Positions 24,186-34,363 of a stretch of 64,000 nucleotides of DNA are shown here, piece after piece. The notes beneath the pieces are model-generated. The model was not told where the DNA came from and ran no database searches. It saw nothing but the letters and a program-made list of their open reading frames with translations. Both the position numbers and the translations under genes were made by a program. Numbering within the stretch: the first letter of the stretch is position 1; each line of letters opens with the position of its first letter. Source of the stretch: Fragilariopsis cylindrus CCMP1102 (lineage: Eukaryota > Bacillariophyta > Bacillariophyceae > Bacillariales > Bacillariaceae); assembly GCA_900095095.1 (NCBI GenBank), contig FMBT01000118.1, forward strand, positions 1 to 64,000, read 5' to 3'.

Positions 24186-25411
24186 TTATCTTCTGGCACC
24201 ACGACTGATATGGACAAGGTCTACCAGTTTCTCGAGGCTCAGTCCTGATCTAGATGACACCCGCGTCATATCCTTATCGTCGCCTACTAGAAAAATAGTC
24301 TCGTTTCCCTCCACCGTGCCTCCCTTGCCATCCTCACCTGTTTCATAGTCTACTTTCAATAGATTTGTTTTTAATTCGGAGGGAAGCCAAAATTCTTGGT
24401 GGCCTCTGCTGTGACAAGACCTGTGCGATATGGTGGTCCTATTCAATAAAAAAATCAGATGATGTAATGCACAGTGATCATTATCTCGTGAATTGACAGA
24501 ACACAAGAGTTACGCACATCATAATATCGAACAAAAAAGACAATTTTTTTACGTACCGTCAGCTGATACATCAAAAAGCATTTGAATTCTGGGAGGACGC
24601 CAGATCAAAGATGTTCCATCGAAGTGAAAATTTCCGGGGTCAAGTCGATAGCTTCTCAACTTCCCAGCTCGAATTCCATACCCAAGCCAAATTAACACTA
24701 TCGTCTTTGACGACCCAATTTTTACAGTATTTATAAACCGGATCGGCACGAATGTATAGATTTTCTGCTGTCACGAGAGATAGTCCACCAAGAATTGAAG
24801 CTGCACCAAAACCGGTGTAGAAACTATACCTAGCTACCGATAGTGGGGACTGGTATTACAGTTTTTCGTAGTGAGTAAGCACGACAGATTTGGTATCATG
24901 TATACACTGGTTTGCATTTTGTATTGAAGAATGACTTACCAGATGTGTAAAGAAACTAGTGAATGAGATAAGACCTTTTGAAATAACGTAAGCACCAAAG
25001 GACCCCCCAGCAACTAATCAAGGCAATGACGGTGCAAGTGATATCAATAACAATAAAGACGGAATGGAAATAGATGAAATGGAATGGAAACGCTCTAATG
25101 AGTATAGACGAATGATTGACCAAAAAAATTACCATGTCCGAATCCCAATGAAGCAGCGTGACTTTACCTAGCATATAGAATTGATTTTTTGGCGTAACTA
25201 CCTTTTCAATAATTAGTTTTTTTGCAGATTCGACGAAACCGAATTTTTGCTCATCGTCGTCGTCGTTCTTGTTTTGTGGTGGTACTGCAGCGGAAAAGTA
25301 CCGATATGGACTACTACTGCTACTAGCAGCATGGGACTGATATAATCTGAGCACCAATGTCTTATAGGGATATAACCGAGCTTTCACAATCGATGTGGTA
25401 ATAACCATCAT
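24186..25411 (-). CDS. Putative mitochondrial membrane protein, family not recognised; frame interrupted
   Basis: Exons 25168-25411, 24940-25013, 24557-24849 and 24186-24438 have good GT-AG junctions. The N-terminus is Arg/Ser-rich and lacks acids for 45 residues (MMVITTSIVKARLYPYK...), typical of a mitochondrial presequence. Hydrophobic segments follow: VAGGSFGAYVISKGLIS and YTGFGAASILGGLSLV, then a soluble part with KIGSSKTIVLIWLGYGIRAG and GNFHFDGTSLIWRPPRIQ. Two frame breaks remain: near 24730 (+1), and at about 24396, where ACCAAGAATTTTGG reads through if one A is restored. Small two-helix inner-membrane proteins such as TMEM186/TMEM223 types are one possibility, not established. Confidence 0.6.
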
Positions 25412-26296
25412 GAAGTTAATATCTGCCGTAGCTTTGTATTGCTTCTTGTTTTTCCTCTCACTTTTGACAATTTGATATCTCTGAGAATTGAATCCGATAG
25501 CAGAGTACTAGTCGTATATTAGCTAACTATTAAGGTACAGCAATGCACAGTAAGAGAATACCGCTAACAGTAACCTATGGACGGTAGTTACCTGTTATGA
25601 TATCAATAACGTTATGCAAATGCTGTTAATGTGTTAGTGGTTAGTTAGTGTCTACAAGAAACAAATAATTGTTCTTTGTCGTCGTCTTTAATTCTTGTCT
25701 TAAGCATAAAACGTTACCGTATCCACTTCACAAAAGATCAAAAATGAAAAATCACAACAAATAAAAGTTTCCCCTGGCCCTCAATCCCTGCTCACTTTAA
25801 AAATTTGTCATTCGCCTTAAAAACCTAAAGCAGCCATGAGGAAGCGGTACTAGTACGCTGTAGCGGAAGGCGTAGGCAAATGCGAAAGACTTTCAAACTA
25901 TGTGATATTCTTCTCAAGATCTATGAGAGTCTCTCTATGAAGTAAATAAGTGTAGTAAGTAAGCTGCTAGCTAGATGAATGGACCTGACTTATATAGAAT
26001 CAAAGATGCAGCGTTGATATTTCCATCGCAACTATTATGTAAATATTATCGACAAACGACCAACTGCCAATGACAATTCAACCATACAAACATCAACATT
26101 AGATACGATGAAAAATGGATATGATCAGTTGAGAATAGTCGCCCTGACGAGGAGACTGCATTTACTTGTAACTACCCTTTAAAATTTCGAGCATTCGCGT
26201 AAAGGCCATCAGCAGAAAAAGTACATCCGATTCCTTGCTTTTGGCCTTGCCATTCTATTACCTTTTGTTACATTTGTTTCGCTTGAAGTATCTTTA
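25412..26296. other. Intergenic, divergent promoter region
   Basis: AT-rich spacer between the minus-strand mitochondrial-type gene and a possible tiny plus-strand gene. No coding frame, RNA gene or repeat recognised. Confidence 0.5.
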
Positions 26297-26795
26297 ATGT
26301 CAGCTCTCAGTGATACAACCACAACTACGGCACCAGGTATACTGGTTTTTAACTGGACGAAGTGGGGAGAAGATATCTGAACCTTCTGGAATACAGAAGA
26401 GGCGTGAGATTTTGAAAAAGTTATATTTTGTTATATACATCATTATCTCTACCTTGTGATCATCCATGTATTTCCTGCACTAATTATCTATTCTCCCTTC
26501 CGTTGAAAGAAGAGAATGGAGCAAGACGTTGATCGAACTCAATACGACGGTAAGTGTAGAGAAATACTAGGCTACATAACAGCATGTCCAAAGCGATTCA
26601 CAACGATCCAATTGAACAGCATCTAACTGCATTTTTCTCTTTCTTTGTCAACGACAAGATCAAAACTATAGAACAGATTTAAACACTGACAAACACGCTT
26701 TCTGGAACACATCCACAGTGTCAGGTTTTGCTTTCGTTATGATCATGACAAAGGAAGCCGAGAACCAAGCTGGAGAAGCTGCTGGAGGAGTTTAA
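26297..26795 (+). CDS. Possible small three-exon gene, about 70-80 aa
   Basis: Exon 1 from ATG 26297 reads MSALSDTTTTTAP up to a donor at 26337. A middle exon ends at GTAAGT (26550). The last exon reads DQNYRTDLNTDKHAFWN and then TSTVSGFAFVMIMTKEAEN, finishing GEAAGGV before TAA at 26793. The last exon resembles a real small protein with one hydrophobic helix. The frame of the middle exon does not join both neighbours with the obvious acceptors: a start at 26515 joins exon 1, while the frame of the ATG at 26516 joins exon 3. Either a different splice site is used or one base is missing near 26549. No family recognised. Confidence 0.4.
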
Positions 26796-28004
26796 AAGTG
26801 AAGTCCATTATCAGATTTGATTAAAGTAGTATCTAGAGATTCTCGAAGATTGCTTTGGTTTTTAAGTCCCCCATCTTACAAGTATGCTTTGGAAAACATC
26901 TTCCTAAATAATTCAGTATCATTTCGCAAGAACAAATACATTAATCATAATAAACATCCAAGGAATGGATTGAAACTATCATACCTCTCCTGTTTAATAT
27001 CGTCATTTGGTTTTAACCACCATGCTTCTTTTGTACTGGAACATCTATGTTTTATTAGGTGCACTAAAACATCATTTGAGAGACATTGTTACTAATAAGT
27101 TACATGTAGTTAGAGTATGATCACAGCAAATTTCTTGCAACATGAATTGAATGTTATTCGTAATTATTGACCGGTACACAGCCTTGACACCTGCTTCAAG
27201 ACAAACATGTATCTTTTCATATATATATATAAGCTCTCATGGTTCATTATGTTTGTTCTTATGGCATACTTGGCATTTATTTGGGATGCAATCAGTTCCC
27301 TTTTCCAACGTCTATTTCTGACTCTGTCCTTCTCTCTCTTTTTCCTTCCTTTTTTTCTCTTCTTCTTCTTCCGTTGCGAGGGAAAATATTTTTGGGATGG
27401 GAAGACGCTAGTTAATTATATATTGTTATCAATGATGAAGGGAGAATAAATCTAGCAGCAGCAGAGACTGAGTAGTTCATTAGATACTGGCGACATCAAT
27501 TTATACTGATCCTCCTACAGGCACTCAATGATGATGATGATCCAAAGGATGTCACCACAACTACATATTTGATTGGTAAACTCACTTCTGAACAGTTCAA
27601 TGATGGCATATATCCAGGTATATGGTCATTCTAATACCACATAAAATTGACAATGATCATCATGTTCAACTGTATATTCGCTTAATGAATTAGAACAATG
27701 GTAGTAAGGGAGTTTATTCATTTCTATTATACAATTCATTAAGCACACCCAGGAAAGCAATAGTCACATTATAATTTTGATCTCTTTTTTCAAATTATTG
27801 TGTGAAGAAGAAATCGATGTTGTACTATTGATTTATACGAATCTAATTTCTGTACTATTTTTATCGTTGCCGTAAAGAACCTCCAGTGCAAAACCCTTGC
27901 TGTTCCGGTTGTTGATAGATCCAGTTATAATAAGATCAGAAATATTATAATCACGTGCAACTTTCAAATTCCACCATACAAATTTTTACTCATTTCTAAT
28001 TATA
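26796..28004. other. Gene-poor spacer
   Basis: AT-rich. A short open stretch at 27521-27633 (reading ALNDDDDPKDVTTTTYLIGK) could be an orphan exon or transposon fragment but has no start and no partner. Other open frames here are low-complexity. The region ends at the 3' flank of the minus-strand dehydrogenase gene. Confidence 0.45.
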
Positions 28005-29815
28005 TTAATACGAGTCAGGATATTTGGCAATGTGCTCGTTAAGTTGATTCTGTTGAGCTTTTAGAGACGGTGGCATTTCATTATATACATCAGTAAAAAG
28101 ATCCTCCAGCGAAGGTTTTGGTTTGCGTTCTGCCTTACGCATTGCATACAATATAGCTTTCTTCTCGTCTTCGACCATGATCCGAAAATCATCATCAGTC
28201 ATGTTATCATATTTGTGGTGCTTCAAGAAATTTTGAAGACGAATAAGTGGATCACTCTCGTTAGCAAAATGTTGGACCTCTTCAACGCTTCGATAACGAA
28301 AGGAATCGTCACTCGTACTGATTAAGAATGAGAGGAGAAGAAAGTTAGCGACAAAAGGATATTATGCAGGAATTGACGAAAAGAAAAGAAATATATATGT
28401 ATATATGTATAGGACCTAGGACCTATATATATATATATATATATATATCTTTTTTTAAATATCATACTTTACCTGTGATGACCGCATCGGTAGGACATGG
28501 CCTCGATCAGAATGGGGGCATTGTTTTCCAAAGCATAAATACGAGCTTCACGAACAGCTGCATGAACAGCAAATACATCGTTTCCGTCAACTCGAATCGC
28601 TGCCATACCGTAACCAGGGGCTCTCGAGATTACTCCATCTCCAGCATATTGTTCCTTGACAGAGGTTGAAATAGCGTAGCCATTGTTTCTGCAGAAAAAT
28701 ATTACTGGACACTTTAAGGTGGCCGAAAGATTCAGACCAGAATGAAAGTCATTGGTAGATGAGCATCCTTCTCCAAAAAAACAAAGTGATACTGCCTTTT
28801 TTGTTTCACGTCCGTCATCAGTAGCATTAGCTGCAGATAGTTTGAGACTATATGCAACACCAACAGCTTGAGGAATTTGTGTACCTAAACAGCTAGAGAT
28901 AGTCTGATAATTTAGAGCCCTTGAGCCATAATGGACAGGCATCTGACGTCCCTTTCCTAAATCAGATTCGTTGGAATAGCATTGATCGCTAAACTGCTGC
29001 AATGAAAATCCACGCCACATTAATACGCCCTGTTCACGGTATTGTGCCAAAACAACATCTTGGGATTCCAAGGCAGTGGCTGCACCGAAAGGAATTGCCT
29101 CTTCCCCCCGACATGTCATGTAAAAAGAGAATCGACCTTGCCGCTGAGAATTTTGAAATATGGTGTCCATTTCTCGCAATCGAATCATTTGTTGATGTAC
29201 ACGTTTCAGTGTGTCCTTAGATTCTGTGTCTATATACTGGAATTTTGATGGAGTAAGGATTCTGCTCTGTTCAATTTCCAACGCATGATTGGGGTAGTCA
29301 CTGGAGAGTCGTTCCGTAGTTCTCGTAGTTCTCGTAGACTGGACAGATGCACATCATCTCCGTGTTCCAACGTACTATTTAGATCTTTACCAAGGAAAGA
29401 ATTTTCTGCAGTTTTTCGTATCATGGTGATGTTCGTAACCGTCATTGTTGCCATCCCTAAACGTTCCATCTTCATCCATAATCCGAAATACTGGCCATAT
29501 TCCTTGCGGTGTGTCTTCTTCGGGGGTTACAATATGAAGAACACTGGTTACTGGGATGGATGTATTTCCTGTGAAAATGAGTTTGGAGGGTGACGACCGG
29601 GGTGAGGATATTCCACCGTTTGATACAAGGGCAGACGTGTCACCAACATCATCACTGCTATCTATATCCTCGTGGTATATGGGACTAATATTTGAAGATA
29701 GGTATCGAAGCATGCGAAGATTATTAATACTTGTACCTCTAGCATTGGCGACAAAATACCAATTTGACAACGAGCTCAGTCTCCTCGCAGCTGTGAACAT
29801 GGTTGCTCTTCTCAT
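28005..29815 (-). CDS. BCKDHA: Branched-chain 2-oxo acid dehydrogenase E1 subunit alpha, mitochondrial, 521 aa
   Basis: Exons 29391-29815, 28473-29300 and 28005-28317 give 521 aa. The 90-bp first intron (GTAAAG...CCAG) resolves an apparent frame change near 29390. The Arg-rich N-terminus fits a mitochondrial presequence. Family features are GIWPVFRIMDEDG, MDTIFQNSQRQGRFSFYMT, GKGRQMPVHYGS, the thiamine-diphosphate region FFGEGCSSTNDFHSGLN with FFCRNNGYAISTSV, and SYRCGHHSTSDDS. In the last, the serine phosphorylated by BCKD kinase in animals sits across the second exon junction. E1 alpha with E1 beta decarboxylates the keto acids of Val, Leu and Ile. Intron 2 carries a (TA)n tract near 28425-28449. 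Confidence 0.95.
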
Positions 29816-31118
29816 TAATAATTTAAGTTTATTTCAACTATATATGCTAGTTATCGATAAGGTGAATATAGATAATATGCTATGAAGCAATTGACAACCA
29901 TCGCAAACGAAAAAAAAATCCTAAGAATTCTCCGAATTCGCGAATTGTCACATGGAAAAAGTATCATGAAATATTATGAAATAATGACATCAATCGTGAT
30001 CTGTGATACTAGTATCGCCTGGATTAGGTTGACTCGACTCACTCGATTGATCGGGAAAGTGTCATCTCTCATTATAATTGCACACACTTACTTTATCAGT
30101 TGAAAAAGGAGAAGCTAAGAAGAGGAAAGTAGTTGAAGTATCAAGACCACCAACAGTCAAAGTAAGCAAAAGGTACCGGGATCCAAAATATCTGAGAGTG
30201 CCATACCATACCACTAGCTAAACAGCAACATCTGGTCCTTCAAATATCCTTCAAACCATATCATGTAAAAAAAAAAAACATATATGTAAGATGAGACTTA
30301 TTATCCAAGCAACAAAGCAGTGCAGAATGCAAGTCCTAATATGCTCAATTCACACTACAAACAAATGCTATGCAAAAAAGGTGCTTGCAACTTCAAATAA
30401 GAATGACAATAGTGTAGTGTGCCAGTGCACCTACCTCAATCCACTAGTTACTTCTATCTTGCAGATCCATCTTCTTTGTTTCCTCGCAGATTATTACTTT
30501 ATTATTTGTCTTCTCTGTAAGATTGTAATTCTCCTAGCTATTGGTGGTGTTTGACTGATAGATCGATTGATTGATTGGTTGATAGAAGGTATTTAGTGTG
30601 CAGTATGTATAACAAGTCAACGTTACCACGCGGACAGAATTAGCGTCAAAAATAATCATCTGGTGGCGAACGGCGACGATTTTATTATTACTGAGCTTAA
30701 CTTTTTTATTTCGAACAACATTCAACATCTCATTTAAACAGCAACTTGTATTCTACCCTCAAGCCCAGAAGAGCGATACCGTGTAGTAGTAGTAGGTAAA
30801 ACAAAGTCTTATATCTAAAATGTATGACGTTAGAGAATTCTAGTGTATACAAGTGAGCGGAAGAGAAAATTGCGTCTCCAATTGAATGAATCAAAACTGT
30901 TCGTCCGATTTGTTTTTTAAACCCACAAACCAAAACTCTTTAATATCAAATTATTTTACTCACGGAAGTGTACGTCTTTCTTCTCAAACCTTTTTTGTTT
31001 TATTTGAATCTATTTTTCGTACTGCAACTTATGCGGTGTGATATAATTATTATTAATAGGTCTCTGTATAGGAGGTGAAAAGTATATATACATAAATAAC
31101 ATAACATAAACATACATA
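29816..31118. other. Intergenic, divergent
   Basis: AT-rich spacer between the minus-strand dehydrogenase gene and the small complex I gene. Open frames at 29882-30103, 30291-30554 and 30534-30933 are low-complexity with no family features. No RNA gene recognised. Confidence 0.5.
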
Positions 31119-31289
31119 ATGATTTTCAAAGGACAAGATGCTTGGCGTAGCCACCCTTTGTTTCGACGTCTTTGGGCATCTCCGTTTCCTGGATTTCGAA
31201 ATGCTGTTTTTATCTTTGGTGCTTACATGGCAGTAGACTACACCATCCAATCTATGAAACCTAAGGGAGCAAAAATTGAAAACCATTAA
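31119..31289 (+). CDS. NDUFB3-like (B12) accessory subunit of mitochondrial complex I, 56 aa
   Basis: A single 57-codon frame starting at ATG 31119 and ending TAA 31287-31289. It is short and easily missed. The peptide MIFKGQDAWRSHPLFRRLWA is followed by SPFPGFRNAVFIFGAYMAVD, a membrane helix, and a lysine-rich tail. The DAWR...R...FPGF...A.FI..AY pattern is that of NDUFB3/B12, a single-helix subunit of the membrane arm of NADH:ubiquinone oxidoreductase. The usual family length is 60-100 aa, so this is a compact form. An upstream coding exon cannot be excluded, but the ATG sits directly before the conserved DAWR and needs none. Confidence 0.75.
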   Translation: MIFKGQDAWRSHPLFRRLWASPFPGFRNAVFIFGAYMAVDYTIQSMKPKGAKIENH

Positions 31290-31696
31290 ATTAAATTGAA
31301 TTGCTACACAACACTACGCTACACAACAAGTTAAAACAGTATATACAATACGAAGAAATGAAGCGACAGAGTACATTGTTCTGACTACTGAGATTTTTGT
31401 TTGCTTGGTAATTACGTTGCTAATTGCAGATTCGATATTCGATCGGCACTTAAATGGAAAAGTATATTCTTTAGTCCGACCACTACCACTATATAACTGC
31501 AGAATCGTCTTTCATTATGTTATTATTATAGAAAACCCCATAACAGTCTTTTGTAAAGTACAATAATATTTGAATTTTATTCCTTCTGCACGCCTAATCA
31601 ATACCAAAGACGCGAGAGTGCAACTAAATAGATGTTATGTAATTGTCATGAACCCAATTTTTGGAGATGAAATTAGTTATAGTATATCCTTTCCAT
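31290..31696. other. Intergenic, convergent 3' flanks
   Basis: AT-rich spacer between the ends of the complex I gene (plus) and the UBX-protein gene (minus). Nothing recognised. Confidence 0.6.
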
Positions 31697-33667
31697 TCAT
31701 TTCCACCGGACCGTTATAGCTTCACCTGATAATGAGCAGCTTTCTATCGAATCATCAATATCACTCATGAGATCCTTTGGTGGGAACCCGGCCATAAGAA
31801 AAAATTCTTTTCCATTTCTCCCATCTGGATTGGATTGCTGTTCATTCAATATATGGAAATTAAGAATTTCATTATTAATTGATATTAATTGCAGTAATCA
31901 GCAGAATAAAAAAGACGTATTAGAGAGGAAGAAAAAACGAGACAATTAAATCAGCCCTCGCTTTATGATACAATAAATAACTAATCACAACTATATAACT
32001 ACCTTGAACGTCGTTTTTCTTTTATTTTCATTCAACTTACCGCAACAAAGGCGTATACGAGTCTCACGTTTTGTGAAGGGTCAAACTTTCGAATTTTCCG
32101 TTTTCCGTCTGGCATACGAAATTGAATACGAGCTCCTTTTTCTGGTTCGACTCCGAGATCGAAGGATATCAACTGATCTAGTATTGAGGGAGGATCCTGC
32201 TGAGGTGGTTGTGACGATGGTGGTGATGCAACCGCTGATGGTTTAGCCGTCTCTACCTTCTTTTCAATAGCTTGCGGTTTCGAGTCGGATCCTGCCACTT
32301 TTTCTCCGTTTGAATCCACAATAACGACATCATCGTCATAGTCGTATTCATTGTCGTCATCATTTTCAAAATCTCCACTACCGACACCACTACCACCACC
32401 ACCTTCCGTCAAACTTGCACGCATTGCAGCCTGGAGTTGTTCGTCTTCGGACATTTCTTGCATAGGACGCTTGGTAGGAAGACCCGCTGTCGCTGTTGAA
32501 TTTGCAGAAGAGGATGGACGCGGTGCCTGCGGAGGCCGGTCAAAAGAATGACGAGAACAGAAATCCATGGCGTATTCGGAAAATTGTCCCGCAGTAAGCG
32601 GATTCTGTTGCGTCCAGCCCTCTTTTTTCCACATGAGACGTCGTGTGCGAGGATCAATAATGCCCACGTGCGGGTAGTCGGATACCTTGTACCGTTCGGC
32701 ATAGACAGAGCCCTCACTTGTAGCATCAAACTTCAGTAAATAAAGTAAAAAAAATTGTTAGTATTCCGTAAGAGAATGAAGAATAAATACTATAGTTATA
32801 TTGCAGTTTAACATTGCTAAACAATATATTTTGATAAGAAATCTCAATAATATGCGTACTTACCTTTTGCCAAAATATGAAACCTTCCCCGATTAAATTT
32901 TCAACTAGTTCGTCCCTCCAAACATCGCGATTGAGGGCATGACAGGAAAATTCGTTATCTCTTTGGATATTGACCAACAACCAGCGTTTGCTATCCTTAG
33001 CCATAGCTCGTGCACCTTCAAAATTTTCATTGCATAAGAGATGACGCGGTGGAGCAAACATATCTGCAAGTCCCGTGGCTCTGTTAGTGGCACTGTTACT
33101 GTTGCTGTTACTATTTCTGCTACTACGTCTACCTGAGGAGTTACCGTTGCCGTTGCCGCTGTCATTGTCGTCGTCGTCGTCATCATCATCATCATTGTAA
33201 TTGCTATCATCGTCCTCTCCGTTATTCATATTATTATCATCGTCCGCGGCTGCGTTGTTTACAGCATCACGAGCAAAAGCCGAAGAGGCAAGTTGCTGTT
33301 GGATCATTGGGTTCATCATTGGAATATAGGGATTTCCCATTCCCATTCCCATCACTCCGATTCCACGAGGACCAGCGTGGTCATCCATAAGTCGCATAGT
33401 TTGAGTTGCGTCCGGAGCTCGGACATCGTCACCACCCATACCCCCTCCACCAGCAGCTGCGAAGGGATCTTGTTGAGACGATGAGGACGACCCACCGGCC
33501 CCGCCCCCACCTCCTCCTTGATGTTCCATGAATAAACCCACAGCAGTTTCTAGATTACCACCGCTCATTTCAAGATACATGTTCGCACGCTCCGCATCTG
33601 AAGATCCCGTAAAAGCGATGAATTGTGATACTAATTCATCCTTGTTGTTACTGTCATCCGATGACAT
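31697..33667 (-). CDS. UBXN7/Ubx5-like p97(CDC48) adaptor: UBA-UAS-UIM-UBX protein, 544 aa
   Basis: Exons 32864-33667, 32041-32730 and 31697-31837, all in phase 0, total 544 aa. Order of parts: a UBA-like domain (about 8-50; LVSQFIAFTGSSDAERANMY, NLETAVGLFMEH), Gly-, Asp- and Asn-rich low complexity, a thioredoxin-like UAS domain (about 205-330; AKDSKRWLLVNIQRDNEFSC, VSDYPHVGIIDPRTRRLMW), a UIM-like helix (SEDEQLQAAMRASLTE), and a C-terminal UBX domain (about 460-544; GARIQFRMPDGKRKIRKFD, FFLMAGFPPKDL). UBXN7 links p97 to cullin-RING ligases and ubiquitinated clients. The last exon of 46 codons is confirmed by completing the UBX fold, including the FPP turn that contacts p97. Confidence 0.93.
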
Positions 33668-34363
33668 TGCTATTATTTGATTTGATTTGTTTTGTTTTGG
33701 TTTTTTTTTTTTTTTCTCTCTCTAAACTACACACTGGGAAACAAAAATTTAAAATACGCTTTTAATTTTCTTAATTTGATCTAGATAGTGATATGGCCAC
33801 AGATATCGCTTTACACGAATTATCAGTATTCTGGTTCTTACGTTGATGAATCTGAACAAGCCCTCGTGTACTACAAGAGTTGCACCTCGATTGATTATAA
33901 TGGAAAGGTAGTCTATTCTTTGAACTCTTCTATGGTACAATGTGTTTTATTTTGATTCTTCTGCACGAACCTGCATAGGGTACCATCACAATAATCAGCG
34001 CAAATTAGGTCAAATGTGAACTTTGTTTTTCGCAGAAGCCCGTGGAAGAAAAAAAAATTCGACAGACAACTAAAAGGTTTCAGGTAATATTAACCTGAAA
34101 GTTGGTCTGTATTCCATCAGAGTATTAAGTGCGCGCTAAAACCAATGCTCGTTACAAAGAAAATAGTCCTAAGTGAATAGTTTACATACATGTACATGAT
34201 GTACAGTATGTGCTTTTCCGCCAAAAACATTAAGGCAATGCGGCAATGCGATTCTTATAAAAGACAACAAGTTCACTTGTTGTACATAACCATTAAGCAT
34301 ACAGCGGCAGTAAAGTAAAGACAACCGTAGCAGTAACTACTTGCAATAAAGAATAACATCAGT
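33668..34363. other. Intergenic, 5' flank of the recombinase element
   Basis: Poly-T/poly-A tracts near 33700-33716 belong to the UBX-protein promoter side. An imperfect hairpin at about 34079-34101 (TTTCAGGT...ACCTGAAA, 8-bp perfect arms) may mark or regulate the element that follows. No gene seen. Confidence 0.5.

Noticed and set aside
27521-27633. Short protein-like stretch possibly from a Copia or other retroelement
   Set aside because: No start, no partner exon, no recognisable motif; too short to call.
28364-28669. Plus-strand open frame over the BCKDHA intron
   Set aside because: Antisense shadow of coding exon plus a TA microsatellite.
29230-29475. Apparent frameshift in BCKDHA
   Set aside because: A 90-bp GT-AG intron (29301-29390) restores the frame exactly, so the gene is intact.
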